From an uncultured Methanobrevibacter sp. (lineage in GTDB: Archaea > Methanobacteriota > Methanobacteria > Methanobacteriales > Methanobacteriaceae), in NCBI RefSeq assembly GCF_902788255.1, contig NZ_CADAJR010000014.1, forward strand, positions 1 to 48,683: a DNA stretch of 48,683 nt, read 5' to 3'. The position numbers were made by a program, and so were the translations under genes. A model generated the notes under the pieces. The model searched no databases and was not told where the DNA came from. It saw nothing but the letters and a program-made list of their open reading frames with translations. Every line of letters starts with the position of its first letter. Position 1 is the first letter of the stretch. Below are positions 15,318 to 24,785 of this stretch, one piece after another.

Positions 15318-16229
15318 TTATTCCGTTCTTTGCCAAACATTCACTGCCAAATAGGGTGGTAAGTTTTTTCCTTTCCCATCTACACCTGCAGGATTGTTAG
15401 TGGCAGTTTCTGATTTATTAGTCGCAGTAGTATTTGCAGTATTTGCTTGTTCACCAATTCCTCCATGATTTGAAGTATACATATAATAATGTGAACCTGA
15501 AGTATAACTCATATTTCTTTTGGAAGTAAGTGCTAAATTAATTCCTTTTTCAGAATTAACAAAATTAGCATTACTATTTGGAGTATGATTATGAGCATTT
15601 TGAGTGTGGTTATGGGCATTCTGTGTGTGATTGTGTGATACGACAACAGCATCTGCCGAACCTCCACTTGACCCATTGGAATATGACTCCCCACTTGCTA
15701 ATAAGAATTTATCTTTGATTTGCACCCATGTTCCTCCAAAGAGATAAGCTGGATTAACATCGTTTACACTCATATAAATGCTTCCAACAGGATAAATCAA
15801 ATCAAATAAATCGCCATAACCAACTTTCATTGCTAATGAGTTATTTAATTCAGTTCTATTAGCATAATTGCTTAAATCCTGATGTTCTGTCAAGTATTGT
15901 GGGTGCAAATGGTTAATATTAGATTTAGAATTATCTAAATCATTTAATGCATTATAAATCTCTGATAAATCAATTTCCGTAATACTATCTGTTATTACGA
16001 TTGATTGATTCAAATCTCCATTCAAAAAACAAATTATTCCTTCACTACCAATATTAGTTGTTCCGATTGTTTTTTTGTAGATTAATATGCCTAAATCCTC
16101 CACCTCTACATCTGAATACGGTTCATCACCGTAATTTTTGACTATTTTACAGGATTTTGGAGGAGGATTGTTATTTGCTTCACTGTGGATTAATGTGATA
16201 AATTCATCTATTAATGTTCTATTTGACAT
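15318..16229 (-). CDS. tail fibre with collar-type C-terminal domain
   Basis: The C-terminal half (from about residue 145) has the hallmarks of phage tail-collar fibres: YPVGSIYMS, then FGGTWVQIKDKFLLASG, then a His-rich metal-binding region with three HNHT units seven residues apart, ending in PYLAVNVWQRTE. In known fibres, such HxH motifs bind metal along the trimer axis. The N-terminal part would attach to the baseplate. It is the last tail gene before the lysin and likely contacts the host surface. Confidence 0.8.
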   Translation of the reverse strand: MSNRTLIDEFITLIHSEANNNPPPKSCKIVKNYGDEPYSDVEVEDLGILIYKKTIGTTNIGSEGIICFLNGDLNQSIVITDSITEIDLSEIYNALNDLDNSKSNINHLHPQYLTEHQDLSNYANRTELNNSLAMKVGYGDLFDLIYPVGSIYMSVNDVNPAYLFGGTWVQIKDKFLLASGESYSNGSSGGSADAVVVSHNHTQNAHNHTQNAHNHTPNSNANFVNSEKGINLALTSKRNMSYTSGSHYYMYTSNHGGIGEQANTANTTATNKSETATNNPAGVDGKGKNLPPYLAVNVWQRTE

Positions 16230-16242
16230 TTAATCACCTATT

Positions 16243-18390
16243 TTAGTAAATTGAACCCTCTGAACTGTGATATTTGTCATCACCTGCAAATATACAATTA
16301 AATCCGTGGTTTTCAAAATAAATGCTTACAGAAAAAACACCGTTAGTGTCAGTTATTGCAGAATATTTTTTATTATTGACAGTATCTGTAATCTGTATTG
16401 ATTTATTGGCAATTCCATTGTTATTGGCATCTACTAATTTTCCTTTATATGCAACCATTGGGCTTTCAGGTGTTTTTCCTAAATTAACAATTGATGTATC
16501 GTAACTAATTGCAATTCCTGTTAAATCCTGTTCAACTCCATTGTTATAGTAATCTCCACCATAGTTTAAACTATTCCATTCATTAGGACAATAATTTGCA
16601 CTTGATTTTCTCAATGTAATTTTGAAAAAGCCCTCGCTATCAGTAGTAGTTGTATTGGAATAATATTCGTCATAGATAATCTCCACTCTTGACCTTACAA
16701 TTGGATTTCCTGTTTCTGTTACAACTAAATAGCCTGAAATGGTATCTTCAGTTATTATGACATTTCTAAATTCAGAATTATGCTTAATTACAGTAAAACT
16801 GTGAGTAATTGTAGAAGCATCATAATAGGTGTCTGCATTAAAATTGAAAATCAAACTTCTATTGCCACTTCCAAATGCGCTACGAGTGTAAAAAACACCG
16901 TTTTCATCGGTAGTGAGATAGGTTACATTATTACTACTATTTTCCCTCACAGTTACAGTTTTATTTGCAATAGGTGTGTTATCAATGGAATTGTACAAAA
17001 CACCCTCAACTTCATATAATGTTTCAGAAGCATAAATTGGTGGAGGACTGTTCCGTTGTATTGTCATATGTGTAGGAATTTTGACTATAACAGTAGCACT
17101 TGCATTACAGCTTTTATGAACATTAGTTTCATCATATACCAATTTTAAATTGTTATTTCCAGTATTCAGGCTATTAGAAGTGAAAGTTATATTTCCCAAA
17201 TCATCGGTTGTTAAAGTATCAATTAAAATGTTATTGTTATACAATTTTACAGTTAAATCACCAATAGCTTCATCATTTATGAGTAATGTTCCTGTTAATG
17301 TAATTTCATCACCGTAAACAACACTATCATTATTTACATTCACTGATAATGTGGTATTCAATTTATTAACAACTACATTAACTTCACTTCTTAAACCAAG
17401 GACTTTTGCAGAATATATATGATTGCCAACGATATTTGGAGTAAATGTTAAAGAAGCAATTCCGTCATTATTGGTTGATTTGCCGCCAATTAGAACATTG
17501 TCTTCAAAGAACTGGATTGTATAATTTCCAATATTGTCTTCTCCATTCAAATTTGCAGTTAGGTTAATTGCATCTCCTAAATCGATATTGTTGTTATCAA
17601 CACTCAAAAGCAAATTAAAGTTACTATTAACAATTTCTGGAACATCAAATGATATGCTGATACTTACATCAAAATCCAAGATGCTATCATTGATATAATT
17701 CTCCAAAGGAATTGCGACATCTGAATCCTCAATTAAATCAATGCTAAATGTATCTTTACTTATGAAATCTCCTTTATTCTCTTCACAAACATTGGCTCCT
17801 GAAATAGAAAATACGGTAAATGTTAATGTATATTTTGCATTTAAAAAGAATGGATTAGTCAGTTTAACTGTTAAAGGATTGTTTTTTACTTTGTCATTGA
17901 CAATAATTCCAGAATCATTTCTTAATTGTCCTTCGACATTATTGAAAACATAACTGGCATAAATTCCAGTGATGGATGATTCTTCTTCAAAATTCAAACT
18001 TGTGGCAAGTGTTCCTTTTTTCCTCAAACGATAGACAAATGCATTGAACTCCTCAGTAGACAATGTATCGCCAATATTTTTGATATTATGAATATCCTCA
18101 TTGAATATGATATTGTCTTTTGACTCATCAGTAACGAATGATAAATATGTTTCGCGGTCATCTTTATGTAGGATTAGACAACGAGTTTCCATTAACCTAT
18201 CATTTACATTGCTACTGATCACTTTACTACAATAAAACAATGGGAAAATTCTGTAAATTTTATCTTCAATTATAGGTTCAACTTTAAACAGATGGCTTGT
18301 TAAAATATCAGTTAAACTCATAGTGAAATTAGCTCCAACAGTTTTATGGAAATGTTGTATTTCTTCATTCAATATATTTGAAAAATACAT
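16243..18390 (-). CDS. tail fibre/adhesin with tandem Ig-like domains
   Basis: A 715-residue protein. Roughly the first 240 residues are unique and may bind the baseplate. From about 250 to the end there are five Ig-like or carboxypeptidase-regulatory-like beta-sandwiches of 80-90 residues, with repeated patterns such as VYGDEITLTGTL and DENGVF or DTNGVF. The same repeats are common in adhesin-like proteins of Methanobrevibacter. GGAGGGATGTTTAG supports the start. It probably mediates receptor binding. Confidence 0.75.
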   Translation of the reverse strand: MYFSNILNEEIQHFHKTVGANFTMSLTDILTSHLFKVEPIIEDKIYRIFPLFYCSKVISSNVNDRLMETRCLILHKDDRETYLSFVTDESKDNIIFNEDIHNIKNIGDTLSTEEFNAFVYRLRKKGTLATSLNFEEESSITGIYASYVFNNVEGQLRNDSGIIVNDKVKNNPLTVKLTNPFFLNAKYTLTFTVFSISGANVCEENKGDFISKDTFSIDLIEDSDVAIPLENYINDSILDFDVSISISFDVPEIVNSNFNLLLSVDNNNIDLGDAINLTANLNGEDNIGNYTIQFFEDNVLIGGKSTNNDGIASLTFTPNIVGNHIYSAKVLGLRSEVNVVVNKLNTTLSVNVNNDSVVYGDEITLTGTLLINDEAIGDLTVKLYNNNILIDTLTTDDLGNITFTSNSLNTGNNNLKLVYDETNVHKSCNASATVIVKIPTHMTIQRNSPPPIYASETLYEVEGVLYNSIDNTPIANKTVTVRENSSNNVTYLTTDENGVFYTRSAFGSGNRSLIFNFNADTYYDASTITHSFTVIKHNSEFRNVIITEDTISGYLVVTETGNPIVRSRVEIIYDEYYSNTTTTDSEGFFKITLRKSSANYCPNEWNSLNYGGDYYNNGVEQDLTGIAISYDTSIVNLGKTPESPMVAYKGKLVDANNNGIANKSIQITDTVNNKKYSAITDTNGVFSVSIYFENHGFNCIFAGDDKYHSSEGSIY

Positions 18391-20124
18391 CTAAACATCC
18401 CTCCATTCTATTTTTCTAATATTATTCTCACTTTTCCAACTAGTACGTGTAATCTGAACATTATTTTTGTAAATCCAATCCGTACCTAGTAAGATATGAC
18501 ATACACAGGTATCTTCATTGCCTAAATTAGGACTTGAAATAACAGATGCATTAATTTGAGGATAATAGTATTTTGCAAAAATATGGCTCTTATTATTGAA
18601 AGGAGATTCAAAGAATGGTAAGCTGTCATTATATTTCAAATGATTTGTAGTATACCCATTAAAAAATGTATCTTCACCCAATCCAATCAAAGCCTCTGCA
18701 AACTTAATATCTATATTATTATCAGATAAAAAGTCAGTATCGTAATCTATATCAAATGTAGAATTGGTTATTTCAACAGTTCCATTGTAAGCAGTTAAAA
18801 ATGCAGGATAATCTGTATCAACACTCTCATTAAAACTATTGAACAATGCTCTACAATTTTTTATGCTGATTTCTCCACCGTGGTAAATAGTGTGATGGCA
18901 ATTGATGAAACTGCAATCCACCAATTCGGTGATAATGCTGTCATAAGAACTGTCATAATCTGCTGAAACTACACTTCCCTTGTAATTATCACTGATAATA
19001 GCATTATTGAACCTACAATTTTTTAAAACTAATTTTGTATTAATCTCTTGAATGAAACAATTAGTGCCATTAAAGAAGTTAGCATCATCTATTTCGATGG
19101 AAACTGAATTAGGGACATTAATATGAAATGAACCCAAATAAATATTGTGATTATTTGAATAAATCATCAGATTATTTGGTATTAAGAGATTGCTATTAAA
19201 TGCAATATCATTTGTTAATTCAATTATTTCTGCTCCTGCAATAATATTGCTTTGTAATTCTTCATAACTACTTGCAGAGGAATAATTGCAAGGTAAAACA
19301 ATATCATAAACACTACTATTGACTAAATCAATTTCATTAATCATTATTTTTAATTTGGCAGGTTTATTATCAATCTTATCTGTTAAATCCAAATCAAAGC
19401 AATAATCATTTAATTCACTATCATAGACAACTGGAATGACAGTATTGCCATATTGAACTTCTATATCTAATGATTCTTCACCGACTAAATCGCCGTTTGG
19501 CAGGAAATTAGCATCTATGTTTATAGGAATATGATTTATTACACCTACTGTTGCACTTTCATTGCTTAAATCAAATATCAAGTCATTTTTCTTAATTAAA
19601 ACAAGTAAATAAAAAGGATAACTTAAATCACTTATAACATTTACTCCCTGATTTACTGTTGTAATATCATAAGAAAATGTTTCATTGTATCTTAAATCTT
19701 TCATATTCAATGGATTGTGTTCCTTATTCAGTTCATCATTGTTTAAGACATAAACTGTATCTCCTTGAAAGATTTCTTCAATCTTGCCTATTTGTTTATT
19801 AGTGTAAAAGCTACAAAGATACAATATTAAACAGATGCTAGGCTCATTGATAGTTACAATTAAGTGATTATCACGAAAAGTTGCCGTTAAATCCAAATAT
19901 TCACCATTATTTTTGGTAAAATAGTAACCTCCACTCCATAATGAATTGTGAATTTCAAAGGAAAAAACATGAGTATTGCCATTTATTGAATGAGAGACAA
20001 TAGAAAAATCATATAATACACTATCAAACTCTTGTTCACTGATTTGACTTGTATTTATCTCATAAAATTCATTAATAACATTTAAATTAACACTATTAAC
20101 ATCTTCAACGGTTAAAAAACTCAT
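18391..20124 (-). CDS. tail-associated parallel beta-helix protein
   Basis: The N-terminal 290 residues are beta-rich. Residues about 290-470 carry irregular repeats typical of a right-handed parallel beta-helix: short strands with N-x-x-I, CRF and NSTF turns. Host adhesin-like proteins use the same fold. The start is the ATG at 20124 after GGAGGTGGAATAAA, one base past the preceding stop. It is likely a second receptor-binding or polysaccharide-contacting fibre; no catalytic residues are evident. Confidence 0.65.
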   Translation of the reverse strand: MSFLTVEDVNSVNLNVINEFYEINTSQISEQEFDSVLYDFSIVSHSINGNTHVFSFEIHNSLWSGGYYFTKNNGEYLDLTATFRDNHLIVTINEPSICLILYLCSFYTNKQIGKIEEIFQGDTVYVLNNDELNKEHNPLNMKDLRYNETFSYDITTVNQGVNVISDLSYPFYLLVLIKKNDLIFDLSNESATVGVINHIPINIDANFLPNGDLVGEESLDIEVQYGNTVIPVVYDSELNDYCFDLDLTDKIDNKPAKLKIMINEIDLVNSSVYDIVLPCNYSSASSYEELQSNIIAGAEIIELTNDIAFNSNLLIPNNLMIYSNNHNIYLGSFHINVPNSVSIEIDDANFFNGTNCFIQEINTKLVLKNCRFNNAIISDNYKGSVVSADYDSSYDSIITELVDCSFINCHHTIYHGGEISIKNCRALFNSFNESVDTDYPAFLTAYNGTVEITNSTFDIDYDTDFLSDNNIDIKFAEALIGLGEDTFFNGYTTNHLKYNDSLPFFESPFNNKSHIFAKYYYPQINASVISSPNLGNEDTCVCHILLGTDWIYKNNVQITRTSWKSENNIRKIEWRDV

Positions 20125-20125
20125 T

Positions 20126-20326
20126 TTATTCCACCTCCACGACAATTCCTGTGATTTTATCAATGTGAAAACAACGATTTCTGAAATTTAGACTATAACA
20201 ATCACCTATATCTTCAATAGACTGAAAAATTGTGGTAAAATCAATATCCCACATTTCTTCCCAGTCAAATTGCAATCTTAATTGACTAATTAACTCTTCA
20301 TCAGTGAAATATTGACTTAAAGCCAT
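20126..20326 (-). CDS. 66-residue tail-region protein
   Basis: A short acidic, aromatic protein between the tail-end protein and the fibre genes. It overlaps the previous gene by 10 bases. No family is recognised; position suggests a baseplate-fibre adaptor. Confidence 0.55.
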   Translation of the reverse strand: MALSQYFTDEELISQLRLQFDWEEMWDIDFTTIFQSIEDIGDCYSLNFRNRCFHIDKITGIVVEVE

Positions 20327-20781
20327 CTAATACCACTCTCCAAAACAAATTTTTTGTTTAAGATTGATCTTGTTACATCATCAGCTGAAGCCATAAATCC
20401 ATTTTCATCATTGATATACTGATTATCGCTTGTCAATTCATTGTTATTAGGATTGTAATTTGGAATATTGACATATAAATTGACTTTGTATATATTAATC
20501 AAGTAATCGGCAGTTAAATGACCTAAAATTTGGTAGATAATTCTTTTTTTATAGTTCTCATCGGTTTCATTGAGTTTGCGATAAACACCATATTCTCTGC
20601 CGTGGCAATCAATGTATTCTCCTATCGATTCATTTAGGAACATATTCTCAAAATTATCATCATAATTGTCCAACCATTCTCCGACAGTATTCATAATAAC
20701 TTTACGAGCAGGGTTATTAGATGATTTTAGACTTGAATTTTCAGGTAATCTGTCAAGAATTTCCTCTCCATATTCAGACAT
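20317..20781 (-). CDS. XkdU/gp I-like tail protein
   Basis: A 154-residue protein. Its place directly after the baseplate J gene and the pattern of an N-terminal EILDRLPE segment, helical core and DENYKKRIIYQI fit the phage tail protein family that links baseplate wedge to fibre (P2 I, PBSX XkdU). I use the ATG at 20781 after GGTGATATGT. The assignment rests mainly on gene order. Confidence 0.6.
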   Translation of the reverse strand: MSEYGEEILDRLPENSSLKSSNNPARKVIMNTVGEWLDNYDDNFENMFLNESIGEYIDCHGREYGVYRKLNETDENYKKRIIYQILGHLTADYLINIYKVNLYVNIPNYNPNNNELTSDNQYINDENGFMASADDVTRSILNKKFVLESGIRWL

Positions 20782-20793
20782 ACATATCACCAA

Positions 20794-21975
20794 CTATTCA
20801 TCAACTAATGTTTTATTAATTGATATTTCACCAAGTTTAATTACCTGATTATTATTAACAGTAATAGAACTTAAATTTGAATCATCATCAAGGATAGTTG
20901 CAGAAGCTCTTAAAACTCCATCTAAACTCTCCAAAGCTGAATATAAAATGTTTTCATTTAGATTTTGACCTATTGAAAAACCATTGAAATCAAAACCATC
21001 ATCAGTTACCCCACCATTAAAGAATGACTGCAACCTATTTACAATTAATTCATCCTCAAACTCATATTCGACTACCAAATCCAAATTCAGATTTAAGACA
21101 ATATATTCTGGAACATCGACTATAAACCGATGACCTAACACGATATTCTCTGGTCTAGTGAACTCCTGTAAAACATTCACTAAAACTTCCTCAGAAACAG
21201 GTTTATCATATCCGTTGACAAGGATTTTGCGAGTATATGATTCATCATCAATTAAAAAAATATCATGAACTCCATCAATATTATTGCCTAAATCCTGATA
21301 ATATCCAATACTTCCAAAGTTATCAATTCTAATGGCACTTAAAAGTCTTTCTTGGTATTCGTCATCTTCCTCATAATCTGTACCATCACTAAAAGCTTCA
21401 TTATTTGTCACTTCAACAGTTTCATCAACGGTATCATCATCAATCATTGTTATAGTGTTTGCAGGACAATTTCCATCTTCTCCAACTGTCAGACAAGTAC
21501 AATAGACATCTACACTTGTATCTCCTGCAACTATAACAGCTTCGGAATCAGTAACATATTCGAGATCATTATCTTCGCAAACGAGCAATGTTTCTTCTGG
21601 AATGATAATATCTACTGTTCTAACATCAGGTATGGTAAAAGTTACAAATCCAACAGCCTCTGAACCAGTATCACGAGGAAGATTGATTAAAGGATTTTCG
21701 CCGTGTAAATCAAGCCATTCTCCATAAGCAGATGATATAAAAGCAATTTTGGTGGCTTCATAATTATCTTCCATTAAGTCATATAAATCAACGGCAATTG
21801 ACTCTAAAAGGTTTCTAATCTCAGAACCTTCGTTAAAATCAGTTACTCGTGTTTCACCCACTTCTAATTTTTCCTTATAATAATTTATCATTCTCTCTAC
21901 AATACTTTCACGAGAGATTTCATCTCCAATGATATTGTAAAAACTTTCATTCTCTATCGGCAACGATTTCACCAT
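20794..21975 (-). CDS. baseplate J-like wedge protein
   Basis: At 393 residues this fits the Baseplate_J/XkdT family. Features are the N-terminal FNEGSEIRNLLES segment, AYGEWLDLHGE, and the central ETLLVCEDNDLEYVTDSEAVI with a DTSVDVYCTCLTVGEDGNCPANTI strand block. These proteins form the wedges that trigger sheath contraction. The gene overlaps its upstream neighbour by 29 bases. The ATG at 21975 has only a fair ribosome site, and a TTG near 21963 after GGTGAAATCG is an alternative. Confidence 0.82.
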   Translation of the reverse strand: MVKSLPIENESFYNIIGDEISRESIVERMINYYKEKLEVGETRVTDFNEGSEIRNLLESIAVDLYDLMEDNYEATKIAFISSAYGEWLDLHGENPLINLPRDTGSEAVGFVTFTIPDVRTVDIIIPEETLLVCEDNDLEYVTDSEAVIVAGDTSVDVYCTCLTVGEDGNCPANTITMIDDDTVDETVEVTNNEAFSDGTDYEEDDEYQERLLSAIRIDNFGSIGYYQDLGNNIDGVHDIFLIDDESYTRKILVNGYDKPVSEEVLVNVLQEFTRPENIVLGHRFIVDVPEYIVLNLNLDLVVEYEFEDELIVNRLQSFFNGGVTDDGFDFNGFSIGQNLNENILYSALESLDGVLRASATILDDDSNLSSITVNNNQVIKLGEISINKTLVDE

Positions 21976-22348
21976 CCTTTTCCAACACTAAACTCAAACT
22001 AAAATCAGTTTCATCATCAAAAACAATGAATAATTTGATTAAAATTCCACCAACTTTATTAAATGATGCTTCAACACTAAAATCACTTAATCTAGGTTCC
22101 TGCTCAAGAGTGTCCTCAATCTCCAATCGTATAAATTCCAATGTCTCATCGTTATGTTTCCAACCAAGAAAATTTGATAAAACACTACCGTAATCATAAT
22201 AGAACAAATCTAAACTATCATATTCAGAATTTAACCTATTTAAGATAGATTGCACTAGATTGTCTTTATTTTCAACTAATATCAAATCGCCATCTTTAAA
22301 TTCCCAATTATTGTTTAAATCTGTTCCTAATTCAATTATTTCTTCCAT
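21947..22348 (-). CDS. gp25/XkdS-like baseplate wedge protein
   Basis: A 133-residue acidic protein. The DLILVENKDNLVQSILNRL segment and the following DYGSVLSNFLG match the gp25/XkdS wedge pattern. Gp25-like proteins join the sheath to the baseplate and occur only in contractile systems. The gene lies between hub and baseplate J, as in PBSX-type clusters. Confidence 0.75.
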   Translation of the reverse strand: MEEIIELGTDLNNNWEFKDGDLILVENKDNLVQSILNRLNSEYDSLDLFYYDYGSVLSNFLGWKHNDETLEFIRLEIEDTLEQEPRLSDFSVEASFNKVGGILIKLFIVFDDETDFSLSLVLEKDGEIVADRE

Positions 22349-22372
22349 AAAAACACCTTTAACAATTAAATT

Positions 22373-24772
22373 CTAACTACACGGATTTTTACCACAGACG
22401 GCATAATAACAATTTTTACCTGTAAATTTGACAGTCTTTCCACTATGGCATGATGACCCTTTCCAATAGGTGTTGAATGACCTTTGTTTGCTTGTTGCAT
22501 CACTGCAATACAGTTTTCCTTTGTATTTCATAACGGTGTAGTAATGGCATGTGGAATGAACAACGAAACAATTTATTCCTGCAGAACGGAACATACTTGC
22601 TGTTAGTCTACTAGTATCTGCACAGTTCAAATGTTTACGGTTATTGTAACATTTAACTGGTGTTTTATACTTAGAATTCGTATAACCTGAATAATTGACA
22701 TTATCCAATAACCAAGAATGAATTAATTTAGCTTTCTTTAAATCATTAGTTTCATTTCCAACAATCTTTTTGACAAGATTGTCAATGACTTTACCTTCTC
22801 CACCTTTCAAACTGGTGTTTTTCTTGGATTTACTTGTTGTTTTTGATTTAGATGATTTTTTAGATGAACTTGAATTGGATTGCTGGGCTGATTTATAATC
22901 ATTTTCCCATTTCAATCTACTCTCTCTGTATTGTCTTACACTGCTAGGGAATGGATTCACTTCAACTTCTGCATCGAACTTTGTACCATCATTAGTTATT
23001 GTAACTGCTTCAATATACCATCTATTCAATGAATATCCAACATAACGATTATAGGTTGAATTTAACACCTCTGCAAGTGTAGAAAAGTTTTCTAATACAA
23101 ATTCGGTTGGTAATTCTGTATATAAAAACATATTTGTATGCAACTTCTTCAATAATGGATTTCCCAATGGTATTGTGAGTTTTAAACTTAATAAATCACG
23201 AATACTATCACTTAATCTGTTTCTAGCACTTGCCATTTCGTTATTGATTGATAGAGCAGTATTGGTAGATATTGGTGTAGTCTTTGTTTTCTTTGTTTTT
23301 TTAGTTGTTTTTTTAGCAGTAGTTTTGAAATTAGGGAATTTAGAAGCAATTTCCTTTGCATTTTTACCAATTACTACACCCACTCCAGCATTTAAAAGAT
23401 GTTTTTCAGGATTACTGACACCTCTAAATCCTGAAGGTGAAAAATTATCATCGTGAGCACGAGGCAACCATTTTAAATTGTGGATATTTGTACTAGGTGG
23501 CGATAAGAATGCCACTACCATTTTGGCTTTTTTCTTTTTGAGAACATTTTTATAGTGGTTAGATGTCCAGTGTTCTTTTAATGTTCCAGCGCATGCTCCT
23601 CCATAAATGCACATATATATTCCATTCTTTTTCACACGATTTATTTGGGAATAATGATAACTTGGTCCGATACCACCAATTTCAACCTTATAACCTCTTT
23701 TTTTAAGATATTTTCCAATATCTTTCATTAATTTCATATCTTTTGACTTAGAATGAATATTATCAATGTTCATAAACACGGTAATGCCAGTTCCCTCTTT
23801 TTGCTTTGTATTAGTTGATTTTTTACTGGAAACTGTTTTAGAAGATGAGGTTTTTGTAGTGGTTGTTGCATTTGGATTATCAATGCTAGTTGTTAAATTA
23901 CCGAAAAAGGCACTTAAATCCAATCTTACAAGTTTAGTGCTTGAGTAGGAATGACCTTTTTTCAATCTGTCTTGGGAATTAACAACGACACCTGTAATAA
24001 TGTTGGTAGTGTCAAACTTGAATTTACTACTTGCTAATTCAGGTGTTGTCAAATATATGCCACTTAACAGCCAATCTTCTTTGCTGAATGGTTCTATTTG
24101 AAGTACACCATATTTATTGAAGTATACATCAATATAAGCTCCTGTACTAAACACTAAATTGCGGATTGCTTCAATATATGACACATCACGGAAGACCATT
24201 TGTGTAACTGATTTCATTGGATTGGAGTTTATACCATTGCCCCAAATTCCTTGATCATAATACAGTTTGGGTCTGAGTCCTGCAAGTTCATTTTTGTATT
24301 TAGGTAATTTTTTAGCAGATACTCTTCCTTTTCCATTATTTACACCATTTTGAGTGATAAATAATCTTAATAAATCATAATAACTGTTGTTTTTAGAAAT
24401 CAAACTAAATTTGCTTTGGTACTTTCTACTGAAGTCTTGACATTGGTAACTGTATAATCCTGTTGATTTGTCATAATCTACAGTTAATATGATGCCTCCA
24501 AAGTCTTCGTGGTAAGGACTGCTAATCAAAATTGTATATAAACCAGTAGTTAAGTCAAAATAATGTGGGCTAGTGAAAGTTGCAGTCTTTTGCCTCATAT
24601 CAGTTTCTTTAATCTGATATTTAGTCCAGTAAATCTGTAATTTATTTTTCCAAAAATCCTTTCCAAGTGTTTTTGATTTGGCATTTCCGAACCTACCTAC
24701 ATAAAGAATAGAATGATTTTGAACAAGATTAGTGTCATAATACACTTTTTCAACAATACTGCTTACTGCCAT
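22373..24772 (-). CDS. tail hub protein fused to wall-degrading transglutaminase-like domain
   Basis: A 799-residue mosaic. Residues about 1-300 and 515-650 look like two halves of an XkdQ-type hub. Between them, flanked by Lys/Ser/Thr linkers, residues about 325-480 form a separate domain I cannot assign (contains GGIGPSYHYSQI and GGACAGTLKEHW). Residues about 690-799 are transglutaminase-like: C717 in LNCADTSRL, H743 in HYYTVM and D758 in CSDATS form the Cys-His-Asp triad. It probably opens pseudomurein at entry. The start is the ATG at 24772 after AAGGTGG. Confidence 0.75.
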   Translation of the reverse strand: MAVSSIVEKVYYDTNLVQNHSILYVGRFGNAKSKTLGKDFWKNKLQIYWTKYQIKETDMRQKTATFTSPHYFDLTTGLYTILISSPYHEDFGGIILTVDYDKSTGLYSYQCQDFSRKYQSKFSLISKNNSYYDLLRLFITQNGVNNGKGRVSAKKLPKYKNELAGLRPKLYYDQGIWGNGINSNPMKSVTQMVFRDVSYIEAIRNLVFSTGAYIDVYFNKYGVLQIEPFSKEDWLLSGIYLTTPELASSKFKFDTTNIITGVVVNSQDRLKKGHSYSSTKLVRLDLSAFFGNLTTSIDNPNATTTTKTSSSKTVSSKKSTNTKQKEGTGITVFMNIDNIHSKSKDMKLMKDIGKYLKKRGYKVEIGGIGPSYHYSQINRVKKNGIYMCIYGGACAGTLKEHWTSNHYKNVLKKKKAKMVVAFLSPPSTNIHNLKWLPRAHDDNFSPSGFRGVSNPEKHLLNAGVGVVIGKNAKEIASKFPNFKTTAKKTTKKTKKTKTTPISTNTALSINNEMASARNRLSDSIRDLLSLKLTIPLGNPLLKKLHTNMFLYTELPTEFVLENFSTLAEVLNSTYNRYVGYSLNRWYIEAVTITNDGTKFDAEVEVNPFPSSVRQYRESRLKWENDYKSAQQSNSSSSKKSSKSKTTSKSKKNTSLKGGEGKVIDNLVKKIVGNETNDLKKAKLIHSWLLDNVNYSGYTNSKYKTPVKCYNNRKHLNCADTSRLTASMFRSAGINCFVVHSTCHYYTVMKYKGKLYCSDATSKQRSFNTYWKGSSCHSGKTVKFTGKNCYYAVCGKNPCS

Positions 24773-24785
24773 ATTCAAAACCACC

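Noticed and set aside
15590-15645. Short tandem repeat that could be taken for a CRISPR or satellite
   Set aside because: It encodes three in-frame HNHT units in a tail fibre, a known metal-binding pattern.
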